Shown here in pieces: positions 26,297 to 34,237 of a stretch of DNA of 64,000 nucleotides. A program made the position numbers and the translations under genes. Where the stretch lies: positions 84,353 to 148,352 of the forward strand of contig NZ_BBXG01000022.1 in the NCBI RefSeq assembly GCF_001570605.1. Reading direction: 5' to 3'. This stretch comes from Herbidospora cretacea (GTDB lineage Bacteria; Actinomycetota; Actinomycetes; Streptosporangiales; Streptosporangiaceae). Every line of letters begins with the position of its first letter. Positions within the stretch are counted from its first letter, which is position 1. The notes under the pieces were generated by a model. That model was not told the origin of the DNA, ran no database searches, and saw only the letters and a program-made list of their open reading frames with translations.

Positions 26297-26337
26297 GTGA
26301 CAGGAATCACAGGCCAGAAGTCAGTGACCCTCCTCAC
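26297..26337 (+). promoter_or_regulatory. two tandem CRP/FNR-type sites
   Basis: GTGA-CAGGAA-TCAC (26297-26310) and GTGA-CCCTCC-TCAC (26324-26337) both fit the CRP-family core GTGA-N6-TCAC and are followed by A, as in the full TCACA half. Centres are 27 bp apart. With the candidate -10 TAACGT at 26358-26363 the sites would be near -40 and -67, a class II activator layout plus an upstream site. Confidence 0.65.
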
Positions 26338-26357
26338 ACACATCTATGACATGGTCG

Positions 26358-26363
26358 TAACGT
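26358..26363 (+). promoter_or_regulatory. candidate -10 of the second sdh operon
   Basis: TAACGT fits a TANNNT -10. It predicts transcription from about 26370, with an 84-base leader before the anchor gene. No -35 is visible, as expected if a CRP-type protein bound near -40 replaces it. Confidence 0.4.
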
Positions 26364-26453
26364 AGCCCCCACCAATACGGCGTGGCGTCGCGGCGGTTCG
26401 GCGCGAGCCGCCCAACACGGCGTCACGCGGTCAGTTCCGGTGGAAGGTCTCCG

Positions 26454-27239
26454 ATGACCCAGCAGACGGCCGAGAGCGCGGCCAGAAAACAACGCGCTCA
26501 GCTCAAGGTGCGCACTCTCCGCACCGATCGATGGTGGCTCGCCCCGGCGCTCACGTTCGCCGGTTTGACGTTCTTTCTGATTTACGGCTTCTGGGCGATC
26601 TTCGACAAGAGTTACTTCGTCGAGCCCTATATCGCGCCCTTCTCCTCGCCGTGCCTGACGACGGCCTGCCCCGAGGGCGCGCGGCTGTTCGGCTGGGCCC
26701 CGATCGGCGACTGGTTCACGCTGCCGCCCGGTTTGATCATCCTCGGCCTGCCGGCCGGCTTCCGGTTCACGTGCTACTACTATCGGAAGTCGTACTACCG
26801 GTCGTTCTGGCTGAGCCCGCCCGCCTGCGCCGTCGGCGAGCCGCACAAGAAGTACACCGGCGAGACCCGCCTGCCGCTGGTCATCCAGAACGTCCACCGC
26901 TACTTCTTCTACGGTGCGATCCTGATCGGCGCCATCCTGTCCTATGACGCCGTCCTCGCGCTGATCCACAAGCCGGCGGGGCTGGGCACCTGGATCCTGC
27001 TGGTCAACGCGGCCCTGATCGTGCTGTACACGCTGTCGTGCCACTCGTGCCGGCACATCACCGCCGGGCGGCTCAACCACTTCTCCAAGCACCCGCTGCG
27101 CTACCGGGCCTGGACCTTCGTCTCCAAGCTCAACGCCAAGCACATGCAACTGGCGTGGGCGTCGCTGTTCTCGGTGATGATCGCCGACTTCTACGTCCGC
27201 ATGGTGGCCAAGGGCGTCATCACCTTCCCGTTCGCGTAA
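26454..27239 (+). CDS. membrane anchor of the second succinate dehydrogenase (Cys/His-rich)
   Basis: 261 aa with about five membrane helices, the first being LTFAGLTFFLIYGFWAIF. It is the kind of anchor found beside the Rv0248c-type flavoprotein of mycobacterial Sdh1. It has Cys pairs in CLTTAC, single Cys in FTCYYYR and PPACAVG, and a striking CHSCRH on the end of a helix. Mycobacterial Sdh1 is known to carry a Rieske-type [2Fe-2S] cluster in its membrane part, so these residues are candidate ligands; that is inference. GGAAGG precedes ATG 26454; the open frame from 26382 lacks a ribosome site. The flavoprotein gene follows after 12 bases. Confidence 0.82.
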   Translation: MTQQTAESAARKQRAQLKVRTLRTDRWWLAPALTFAGLTFFLIYGFWAIFDKSYFVEPYIAPFSSPCLTTACPEGARLFGWAPIGDWFTLPPGLIILGLPAGFRFTCYYYRKSYYRSFWLSPPACAVGEPHKKYTGETRLPLVIQNVHRYFFYGAILIGAILSYDAVLALIHKPAGLGTWILLVNAALIVLYTLSCHSCRHITAGRLNHFSKHPLRYRAWTFVSKLNAKHMQLAWASLFSVMIADFYVRMVAKGVITFPFA

Positions 27240-27251
27240 GGACTGTTCACC

Positions 27252-29144
27252 GTGGAACGTCACGAATACGACGTCATCGTCATCGGGGCCGGCGGAGCCG
27301 GGCTCCGGGCGGCGATCGAGGCACGTCAGCAGGGCAAGCGCACCGCGATCATCTGCAAGTCGCTGTTCGGCAAGGCCCACACCGTCATGGCCGAGGGCGG
27401 CGCCGCCGCCGCGATGGGCAACGTCAACTCCGACGACAACTGGATGGTCCACTTCCGCGACACCATGCGGGGCGGCAAGTTCCTGAACAACTGGCGGATG
27501 GCCGAGCTCCACGCCAAGGAGGCCCCCGACCGGGTCTGGGAGCTGGAGGCCTGGGGCGCGCTGTTCGACCGCACCAAGGACGGGAAGATCAGCCAGCGCA
27601 ACTTCGGCGGGCACGAATACCCGCGCCTGGCCCACGTCGGCGACCGCACCGGCCTGGAGATGATCCGCACCCTCCAGCAGCGCGTGGTGGCCCTCCAGCA
27701 GGAGGACTTCGAGGTCCACGGCGACTACGAGGCCTACATCAAGGTCTTCGCCGAGTGCACCGTCACCCGCCTGCTCAAGGACGGCGACGCGATCTCCGGC
27801 GCCTTCGCCTACTGGCGCGAGACCGGCAAGTTCATCACCTTCGACGCCCCGGCCGTGGTCCTGGCCACCGGCGGCATCGGAAAGTCGTTCGTGGTCACCT
27901 CGAACTCGTGGGAGTACACGGGCGACGGCCACGCGCTGGCGCTGCTCGCGGGCGCGAGCCTGATCAACATGGAGTTCATCCAGTTCCACCCGACCGGCAT
28001 GGTCTGGCCGCCGTCGGTGCGGGGCATCCTGGTGACCGAGTCGGTCCGCGGCGACGGCGGGGTTCTCACCAACTCCGAGGGCCGCCGGTTCATGTTCGAC
28101 TACATCCCGGACGTGTTCAAGGACAAGTACGCCACCACCGAGGAGGAGGGCGACCGCTGGTACACCGACCAGGCCAACAACCGCCGCCCTCCGGAGCTGC
28201 TGCCGCGTGACGAGGTCGCCCGCGCGATCAACGCCGAGGTCAAGGCCGGCCGCGGATCGCCCCAGGGCGGTGTCTTCCTGGACGTCTCCAGCAGGCTCCC
28301 GGCCGCCGAGATCATCAAGCGGCTGCCGTCGATGCACCACCAGTTCAAGGAGCTGGCCGACGTCGACATCACCGCCGAGCCCATGCAGGTCGGCCCGACC
28401 TGCCACTACGTGATGGGCGGCGTGGAGGTCGACGCCGACACCGGCGCGGCCTCGGTGCCGGGCCTGTTCGCGGCCGGCGAGGTCTCCGGCGGCATGCACG
28501 GCTCCAACCGCCTGGGCGGCAACTCCCTGTCCGACCTGCTGGTCTTCGGCCGCCGGGCGGGCGCGGGCGCGGCGGCCTACGTCGACTCGCTGGGCGGCAA
28601 CCGCCCGCAGGTGACCGGCGTGGAGGAGGCCCTGGCCGAGGCGACGGCCCCGCTGGAGCGCCAGGGCGGCGAGAACCCCTACGAGGTCCACCACGAGCTC
28701 CAGCGCACGATGAACGACCTGGTCGGCATCATCCGCAAGGAGAACGAGGTCGCCGAGGCCCTGGAGGTCGTCGAGAAGCTCAAGGAGCGGGCGACCAACA
28801 CGACCGCCCCCGGCGGCAAGATCTACAACCCGGGCTGGCACCTCGCCCTCGACCTGCGCAACATGCTGCTGGTCAGCGAGTGCGTCGCCAAGGCCGCGCT
28901 GCTGCGGCAGGAGAGCCGGGGCGGCCACACCCGCGACGACTATCCGGCGATGCGCCCCGAATGGCGCCGCAGGCTGCTGGTCTGCTCGGCCAAGCCGGAC
29001 GGCTCCGAGGTCCAGGTCGTCGAGAAGGCCCAGATCTCCATGCGCGGCGACCTGATCACCCTGTTCGACCGGGCCGAGCTCTCGAAGTACCTCACCGAGG
29101 ACGAACTCGCGGAGTACGACGCCGCGGCCAAGGAGTTGTCATGA
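27252..29144 (+). CDS. sdhA: succinate dehydrogenase/fumarate reductase flavoprotein subunit (complex 2 in window)
   Basis: 630 aa. FAD-binding VIGAGGAGLRAA, the covalent-FAD His in KAHTVMAEGG, substrate-site motifs FHPTGMVWPP and TESVRGDGG, RRFM and the C-terminal GPTCHYVMGG and GSNRLGGNSLSD are all present. This is the actinobacterial Sdh1 type (like Rv0248c) and is only distantly similar to the SdhA at 19262-21187. GTG 27252 is preceded by GTAAGGACTG. The stop overlaps the sdhB start (ATGA). It converts succinate and fumarate at the membrane surface, with direction set by the quinone partner. Confidence 0.92.
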   Translation: MERHEYDVIVIGAGGAGLRAAIEARQQGKRTAIICKSLFGKAHTVMAEGGAAAAMGNVNSDDNWMVHFRDTMRGGKFLNNWRMAELHAKEAPDRVWELEAWGALFDRTKDGKISQRNFGGHEYPRLAHVGDRTGLEMIRTLQQRVVALQQEDFEVHGDYEAYIKVFAECTVTRLLKDGDAISGAFAYWRETGKFITFDAPAVVLATGGIGKSFVVTSNSWEYTGDGHALALLAGASLINMEFIQFHPTGMVWPPSVRGILVTESVRGDGGVLTNSEGRRFMFDYIPDVFKDKYATTEEEGDRWYTDQANNRRPPELLPRDEVARAINAEVKAGRGSPQGGVFLDVSSRLPAAEIIKRLPSMHHQFKELADVDITAEPMQVGPTCHYVMGGVEVDADTGAASVPGLFAAGEVSGGMHGSNRLGGNSLSDLLVFGRRAGAGAAAYVDSLGGNRPQVTGVEEALAEATAPLERQGGENPYEVHHELQRTMNDLVGIIRKENEVAEALEVVEKLKERATNTTAPGGKIYNPGWHLALDLRNMLLVSECVAKAALLRQESRGGHTRDDYPAMRPEWRRRLLVCSAKPDGSEVQVVEKAQISMRGDLITLFDRAELSKYLTEDELAEYDAAAKELS

Positions 29145-29887
29145 GTTACAAGGGCAAGTTCCGCGTCTGGCGCGGCGAAGGCGGAGAAGGCCGTCTGGAG
29201 GACTTCACGGTCGAGGTCAACGAGGGCGAGGTCGTCCTCGACGTCATCCACCGGCTCCAGGCCACCCAGGCGCCGGACCTCGCGGTCCGCTGGAACTGCA
29301 AGGCCGGCAAGTGCGGCTCGTGCTCGATGGAGATCAACGGCAAGCCGCGCCTGGGCTGCATGACCCGGATGTCGACCTTCACCGAGGAAGAGACCATCAC
29401 GGTCACCCCGATGCGCACCTTCCCGGTCATCAAGGACCTGGTCACGGACGTGTCGTACAACTACCAGAAGGCACGCGAGATCCCGTCGTTCACGCCGCCC
29501 GCCGACGTGAAGCCCGGTGAATACCGGATGCAGCAGATCGACGTGGAGCGCTCGCAGGAGTTCCGCAAGTGCATCGAGTGCTTCATGTGCAACAACGTCT
29601 GCCACGTGATCCGCGACCACGAGGAGAACAAGACCCACTTCGCCGGGCCGCGTTTCCTCATGCGCATCGCCGAGCTGGACATGCACCCGTATGACGTGGC
29701 CGACCGCAAGGACTCCGCGCAGGAGGACCACGGCCTGGGCTACTGCAACATCACGAAGTGCTGCACCGAGGTGTGCCCCGAGCACATCAAGATCACCGAC
29801 AACGCGCTGATCCCGATGAAGGAGCGCGTGGTCGACCGCAAGTACGACCCGCTGGTCTGGCTCGGCAACAAGATCTTCCGCCGCTAG
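29141..29887 (+). CDS. sdhB: succinate dehydrogenase/fumarate reductase iron-sulfur subunit (complex 2 in window)
   Basis: 248 aa. [2Fe-2S] ligands are in CKAGKCGSC and LGC; the C-terminal cluster ligands are in CIECFMCNNVCH and CNITKCCTEVCP. Note CNNVCH: the usual Pro after the last Cys of the first cluster motif is His here, as I expect for this subtype. AAGGAG lies just before ATG 29141, which overlaps the sdhA stop by 4 bases. Last gene of the anchor-A-B operon, closed by a strong hairpin. Confidence 0.93.
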   Translation: MSYKGKFRVWRGEGGEGRLEDFTVEVNEGEVVLDVIHRLQATQAPDLAVRWNCKAGKCGSCSMEINGKPRLGCMTRMSTFTEEETITVTPMRTFPVIKDLVTDVSYNYQKAREIPSFTPPADVKPGEYRMQQIDVERSQEFRKCIECFMCNNVCHVIRDHEENKTHFAGPRFLMRIAELDMHPYDVADRKDSAQEDHGLGYCNITKCCTEVCPEHIKITDNALIPMKERVVDRKYDPLVWLGNKIFRR

Positions 29888-29893
29888 GCCCGT

Positions 29894-29927
29894 CGAGAGC
29901 GCCCCGGTTCCGGCCGGGGCGCTCTCG
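29894..29927. terminator. strong bidirectional terminator after the second sdh operon
   Basis: A perfect 14-bp stem, CGAGAGCGCCCCGG paired with its complement, around a 6-base loop, lies 7 bases after the sdhB stop and 6 bases before the end of the convergent DUF2589 operon. Confidence 0.85.
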
Positions 29928-29932
29928 CGTTC

Positions 29933-30484
29933 TCACAGCAGGTCCCCGAGCAGCAGCAGGATGTCGGCCGGGTGCAGCGACAGCGCGATCTGGCGGGCCA
30001 CCGGGCGGATCTGCGGATCCTCGCTCAGCGTCCGCCAGACCCGCTCCAGCTCCGCCTGGCCGAGCTCTCCGTCCGGGACCAGGCCTTTCTGGAAGCCGTA
30101 GGCCACGAGCGGGACGAGCTGCTCCCGCGCCGCCGCCAGCGTCGCGCGCGCCTCGGCGCACCCCGTTCTGAGGCGGTCGGCGCTGACGGTCAGCGCGTGG
30201 AGGGCGATCGTGCGCTCCATCTCACGGCGGCGCTGGGTCACCCGTTCGAGGGTCAGCGGGTTCACGCCGGAGCGCGCGGAGGTGAACTGCGCCTTCAGGG
30301 ACAGGGTCTCGTTCTCCGCCTCGGGGGCGCCGATGGCGGCGTACACGGCGCCCGCCTCGTCCAGGAAGGCGACGACCACCTGGTCGAGGGCGAGGTCGAG
30401 CGTCGTGAAGGCGCGCATGGCCTCGGTGGAGGAGGCCAGCAGCGACTCCTGGCGGCGGAGCCGGTCGTGCAGGAAGGGACGCAC
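29933..30484 (-). CDS. conserved protein, third gene of the DUF2589 operon
   Basis: 183 aa, not a family I recognise. Mostly helical and soluble: a basic start (VRPFLHDRLRRQESLL), a Ser/Ala-rich helix, a short strand region (DEAGAVYAAIG) and a long helical part with many Arg and Glu (QRRREMERTIALHALTVSADRLR). No signal peptide or membrane helix. I start at GTG 30484, 2 bases after the preceding stop; the longer open frame upstream lies inside the previous gene. It is one of three tightly packed genes ending in a DUF2589 protein, so it probably belongs to a complex with it. Function unknown. Confidence 0.7.
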   Translation of the reverse strand: MRPFLHDRLRRQESLLASSTEAMRAFTTLDLALDQVVVAFLDEAGAVYAAIGAPEAENETLSLKAQFTSARSGVNPLTLERVTQRRREMERTIALHALTVSADRLRTGCAEARATLAAAREQLVPLVAYGFQKGLVPDGELGQAELERVWRTLSEDPQIRPVARQIALSLHPADILLLLGDLL

Positions 30485-30486
30485 GG

Positions 30487-31224
30487 TCAGTCGAACTCCA
30501 CCAGGGTCCGGGTGTGGCCGGTCTCCTCGTCCCGCACCGACCGGAAGTAGACGCCCTCCTCGACCAGTTCGACGTGGACGGTGAAGACGCTGGCCTCGGT
30601 GCTGCCGCCGGCCACGACGGCGGTCTCGGGGTCGACGAGGAGGCTCTCGATCTCGCTTCGGCCGACCACGGTGTGGCGGCGGACCTCCGCCAGGACCTCC
30701 TTGGTGGTCTCGGCCAGCAGGTCGCCGGAGGAGTCGCGCTCGGTGTAGAAGCCGAGCAGGTCCGCCTCCTCCAGGCAGGTGGCGAAGACGTGTCCCCACC
30801 AGTCGACCACGATCGGGTCGGGGTGGGCGGGCTCGCCGTTGGCGGCCAGGTGCTCGTAGAACTGCCGGATGATCTCCATCAGCCGGTCGGTGCGCGGCGG
30901 GCCGGGTGGGGCCCCGGCCTCCAGCCCCTGGGCGAGCCGCACCCGGGCGCGCACGCCGTGGGCCCGGTTGACGATGAACTCGGTGAACTCCTCGGGCCCG
31001 AAGGCGAAGCGCACGGCCTGGTCGAAGCGGGCCCCGGAGACCAGGACGGGGATGGAGAGCTGGATCTTCGGCACCCTGAACCGCGGGGCCGGGAAGAACC
31101 GCATCACCGGATCCCGTGCGTAGCGCTCGGCGACCTTCCTGGAGTAGTCGTCGGCCATCTCCCTGGCCCGGACCATCTCCAGGAAGATGTGCCCCGCGTA
31201 GTCGCTCAGCCGGACGTCGGCCAT
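30487..31224 (-). CDS. conserved protein, second gene of the DUF2589 operon
   Basis: 245 aa, unnamed. The segment VPKIQLSIPVLVSGARFDQAV resembles the DUF2589-type strand PLLAMLPIPSLRIEEV of its neighbour: a sheet strand at a similar distance from a helical start. The C-terminal half has VDWWGHVFATCLEEADLLGF and a strand pair ending in RTLVEFD. No signal peptide. The ATG overlaps the upstream stop by one base (TGATG), indicating coupled translation. Likely a structural partner of the DUF2589 protein; no enzyme motif is visible. Confidence 0.7.
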   Translation of the reverse strand: MADVRLSDYAGHIFLEMVRAREMADDYSRKVAERYARDPVMRFFPAPRFRVPKIQLSIPVLVSGARFDQAVRFAFGPEEFTEFIVNRAHGVRARVRLAQGLEAGAPPGPPRTDRLMEIIRQFYEHLAANGEPAHPDPIVVDWWGHVFATCLEEADLLGFYTERDSSGDLLAETTKEVLAEVRRHTVVGRSEIESLLVDPETAVVAGGSTEASVFTVHVELVEEGVYFRSVRDEETGHTRTLVEFD

Positions 31225-31904
31225 CAGGTCAGCATGCCGAGAATGCGCTCCAGCCCGGCCGGCATCTCGTCCTGGACGGCCTTCACGTTCACGTTGAGGG
31301 AGTACTCCTTCTTCACCTCGACGTTGGTGGCGGTCTTGCGCTGGTAGGACGCCGACACCTTGAAGCTGACCGGGCCCCAGCCGCCCTGGAGGTCGGCGTT
31401 GACGTTGAGGTCGTCGGAGGTGGAGGCGCTCTCGACCGAGTTGAGCTTGACGTTGAAGTCGATCACCACCTCCTCGATGCGCAGCGACGGGATGGGCAGC
31501 ATCGCCAGCAGCGGCACCTTGACGTGCACGTCCGTGGGGGTCTGGTCGCCCTTGGCGTCGACGTCCTTGCGGGTGTGGGAGAAGTCGACCATCACCAGTT
31601 CGCGCAGGCCCTGGGTGCCGTCGGCGGCCGGGGGCGGGGTGGTGAACCCGACCTTGGTGATGAAGTCGACGGTGGCCAGGGCGGAGGCGACCTGGGCGTC
31701 GACGGCGGCCTGGAGGGGGCCGCCGATCATCTTGCGGAAGTCGATGTTGTTGAGCTCGTTGGAGAAGTCGGTCGTCGGCGCGGCCAGGGCGACCGACTCG
31801 CCCGCCTTGGTGAGGACCGTGTCGACGGTGGCCTGGGCGGCCTGGGCGGCGGCCCGCCCCTCGTCGTTGGTACGTTCCATTTCGCCTTCGGGTGGGGTCG
31901 TCAT
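31224..31904 (-). CDS. DUF2589 domain protein
   Basis: 226 aa. It contains the DUF2589 hallmarks: MIGGPLQAAVDAQVASALAT followed by TVDFI, then VKVPLLAMLPIPSLRIEEVVI and a run of beta strands to the end. This family is widespread but has no established function. Start ATG 31904 is the first in frame; an ATG at 31880 with GAAGG 5 bases before it is equally possible. First gene of a three-gene minus-strand operon; upstream lies the terminator of the GH87 gene. No signal peptide, so it is cytoplasmic. Confidence 0.8.
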   Translation of the reverse strand: MTTPPEGEMERTNDEGRAAAQAAQATVDTVLTKAGESVALAAPTTDFSNELNNIDFRKMIGGPLQAAVDAQVASALATVDFITKVGFTTPPPAADGTQGLRELVMVDFSHTRKDVDAKGDQTPTDVHVKVPLLAMLPIPSLRIEEVVIDFNVKLNSVESASTSDDLNVNADLQGGWGPVSFKVSASYQRKTATNVEVKKEYSLNVNVKAVQDEMPAGLERILGMLT

Positions 31905-31985
31905 CGGCTCATGATCTGCGGGGCGGCTTTGGAGGACAAGAGGGCCGTAAAGCCGTCATTTCGTCGTACCGGAGACATGAAAAAG

Positions 31986-32011
31986 GGCCGGCCCGGAGAG
32001 CCGGGCCGGCC
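31986..32011 (-). terminator. rho-independent terminator of the GH87 gene
   Basis: GGCCGGCCCGG and CCGGGCCGGCC form an 11-bp stem with the 4-base loop AGAG. On the minus strand it is followed by CTTTTTC, a U-rich tail. It ends 12 bases after the GH87 stop codon. Confidence 0.85.
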
Positions 32012-32023
32012 TTTCTCAGAGGG

Positions 32024-34033
32024 TCACCAGGGGGACGGCGCCGGGGGCGCGACGACCGGCGGGCGGTCGTCGCAGGTGATGGTGTTCGGGAGCTGCCAGG
32101 CGCCCGCCCACGGGCCGGTGGTGCCGCCGCCGTCGTTGCCGCCGAGGTCGGTCACGGAGAACTCCGAGCCCGTCGCCGGGAAGCCGAACGAGCCGCAGTT
32201 GTTGATGCCGACGGCGCCCACGTTGCGGGCGTCGACGTTCTGGAACGAGGCGCCGCCCTTGACGCGGGCGCTCAGGACCGAGGTGCCGGTGCCGTCGACG
32301 CGGATGTCCTTGAACTTCACGCCGGTGATCGAGTAGAGGTCCTTCACGCCCCACTCGCTCACCATCATGATCGCGTTGTACGTGCTGTCAAGGTAGTGGT
32401 CGCCGGTGACCTGGATGTCGTTCTCGATCGAGCGGTCGAGGGCGTAGAACCAGATCGCGCCGAGGCCGATGCGCCAGTTCAGGTCGAACGTGCCGGCCCG
32501 GACGGTGGTGTTGTTCGTGAACTTCAGCGTGCCGGTGAAGGGCTCGGCGCCGAAGCGGGAACCGGCGTGCAGGCCGGAGCCCTCGCGCAGCGGGTCGGCC
32601 ACCAGGTTGTTGGAGACCACGTTGTCCCGGCCGCCGTAGATCGCGATGCCGTTGGCCAGCGTCGGGGTCTGGACGGTGTTGCGGTCGAAGACGTTATTGG
32701 CGTTGGCGTTCTTCTCCGACCACATGGCCAGGCCGTCGTCACCCGTGTTGCGGATGAAGTTGTTCGAGACGACCGAGTTGGTCACGCCGCCGTGGAAGTT
32801 CAGGGCGTCGGCGATCTGGTCGACGATGACGTTGTCGGTCACCTTGAGGTTGTTCATCGGGCCGTCGAACCACAGGCCGACCTTGGTGTGGCGGATGTAC
32901 AGGCCCTTGATCGTCGAGTCGCTCATCGCGCCGCCGATGCCGTTGACCTGGTCGGTGTCGATTCTCTCGCGTACGTCGCCCTCGATGGTGAAGCCCGACA
33001 GGTGCACGTTGCGGCTGCCGCCGTCGGCGGCGTCCTTGCCGTAGAAGCCGACGCCGGTGTGGACCGAGCCGTCGGGGGCGGGGGTCGGCAGCGCGACCTC
33101 CTTGCCCTTGATGATCGTGTACCAGGAGCCGGCGCCCTCGATCGTCACGTCGTCGACGATGATGTGCTTGTTCACCTGGTAGACGCCCGGCGGGATGTAG
33201 ACCTTGAGGTTGCTCCGCTTGGCGAAGGCGATGGCCTTCTCGATCGCCGGGGCCGAGTCCTTGCGGCCGGTCGGGTCGGCGCCGAACAGCAGCACGTTGG
33301 CCGCGACCACGCGCACGAACGGCGCGCCGACGACCTCGGAGTCGAGCAGGTCGATGACCGTCCAGGCGGCGTTGGTGTTCGCCGGGGCGGTGAGCCGGAC
33401 CTTGTCACCGGCCTTGTACGTCCTGCCCAGCAGGAGCCGCTGCTCGTCGTAGAAGTGCATCGGCCGGAACGGCTTGGTGATCTCCGGGGCCGGAGTGGTG
33501 GCGGCCGGCACGCACTGGCACTCGGTGATCCACCAGTCGGAGTGCAGCAGCCCGGCGTTCGGGTCGTTGGTGAACGGATACTGGTTGTACAGCCAGGCGA
33601 ACTGGCTGGTCAGCGTCAGCGTCTTCTTGTTGCCGCCGTTGACGGTCAGGTTCAGCGGGGCGGTGATGCCGCCGCCGTTCGGCGCGTCGGGGACGCTGTA
33701 GCGCACGGTGACGGCGTTGGCGGCCTTCGGCAGGGTGAACTCCACCCACTGGCCGGGGGTCAGCTTGACCGCCTTGCGCCCCGAGGCCTCGGACGGCAGC
33801 GTGTACGGATTCCGGTCGGGGCCGATGACGGAGCCGTTGGTGGCCGCGTTCTCCGCCTCCTGCTCGACGAACGGGACTACGGCGCCGCGGCCCGCCACCA
33901 ACGACGGGTCGAGCGCCGCCCGCGTGACCGCGGTCGGGGTCGCCGTCTGATGCGCGGCGGCCGGGCCGGCCACCACCAGGCTCAAGCCCACGGCCGTGGC
34001 TGTAACCACCGCCAACGCCACTCTTCGTGACAT
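32024..34033 (-). CDS. secreted GH87 alpha-1,3-glucanase (mycodextranase/mutanase type)
   Basis: 669 aa. Signal peptide at the start (MSRRVALAVVTATAVGLSLV ... AAAHQ). An N-terminal beta-sandwich of CBM type follows (QEAENAATNG, VEFTLPKAANAVTVRY), then a right-handed beta-helix with GADPTGRKDSAPAI, YIPPGVYQV and NGIAIYGG. The catalytic acids of GH87 are visible as the Asp of IADALNFHGG and the DD pair of NTGDDGLAMW. The enzyme cuts alpha-1,3- (and mixed 1,3/1,4-) glucans in fungal walls, plaque or nigeran outside the cell. Start is ATG 34033; an open frame extends to 34183 but runs through the probable promoter. It stands alone between two terminators. Confidence 0.9.
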   Translation of the reverse strand: MSRRVALAVVTATAVGLSLVVAGPAAAHQTATPTAVTRAALDPSLVAGRGAVVPFVEQEAENAATNGSVIGPDRNPYTLPSEASGRKAVKLTPGQWVEFTLPKAANAVTVRYSVPDAPNGGGITAPLNLTVNGGNKKTLTLTSQFAWLYNQYPFTNDPNAGLLHSDWWITECQCVPAATTPAPEITKPFRPMHFYDEQRLLLGRTYKAGDKVRLTAPANTNAAWTVIDLLDSEVVGAPFVRVVAANVLLFGADPTGRKDSAPAIEKAIAFAKRSNLKVYIPPGVYQVNKHIIVDDVTIEGAGSWYTIIKGKEVALPTPAPDGSVHTGVGFYGKDAADGGSRNVHLSGFTIEGDVRERIDTDQVNGIGGAMSDSTIKGLYIRHTKVGLWFDGPMNNLKVTDNVIVDQIADALNFHGGVTNSVVSNNFIRNTGDDGLAMWSEKNANANNVFDRNTVQTPTLANGIAIYGGRDNVVSNNLVADPLREGSGLHAGSRFGAEPFTGTLKFTNNTTVRAGTFDLNWRIGLGAIWFYALDRSIENDIQVTGDHYLDSTYNAIMMVSEWGVKDLYSITGVKFKDIRVDGTGTSVLSARVKGGASFQNVDARNVGAVGINNCGSFGFPATGSEFSVTDLGGNDGGGTTGPWAGAWQLPNTITCDDRPPVVAPPAPSPW

Positions 34034-34116
34034 CTCGTGCTCGTTTCTGTCGGGGGGTGAACACCTGAGGGTGAGGTGACAGTAGGTCGCCCGTGCCCCG
34101 TTCCACAAGAGGGCTG

Positions 34117-34129
34117 CGAAATAGTTTCG
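34117..34129. promoter_or_regulatory. candidate operator CGAAA-N3-TTTCG upstream of the GH87 gene
   Basis: CGAAA-TAG-TTTCG is a perfect 5-bp inverted repeat about 85-95 bases before the GH87 start. It matches the GAAA-N1-3-TTTC type of box known upstream of polysaccharide-degrading enzyme genes in Streptomyces, bound by LacI-family repressors. Confidence 0.55.
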
Positions 34130-34156
34130 TAACACTCTCGCTTTCTTGCGCGCTTT

Positions 34157-34177
34157 GAACCTGTGTGTTGCAGGTTC
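34157..34177. promoter_or_regulatory. GAACCTG-N7-CAGGTTC inverted repeat
   Basis: A perfect 7-bp inverted repeat with a 7-base spacer lies between the terminator of the next operon and the GH87 promoter region. Its length and spacing fit a dimeric repressor or activator site. Only sequence evidence supports it. Confidence 0.5.
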
Positions 34178-34193
34178 GCGCATCCCGCGTACA

Positions 34194-34225
34194 CAAAAAA
34201 ACAGCCCTCCCGTCGGGAGGGCTGT
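34194..34225 (-). terminator. rho-independent terminator of the T4SS-like operon
   Basis: ACAGCCCTCCC-GTC-GGGAGGGCTGT is a perfect 11-bp stem with a 3-base loop, followed on the minus strand by seven T. It ends 12 bases after the stop of the last Pro-rich protein gene. Confidence 0.92.
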
Positions 34226-34237
34226 GGCGTCTTCCGG

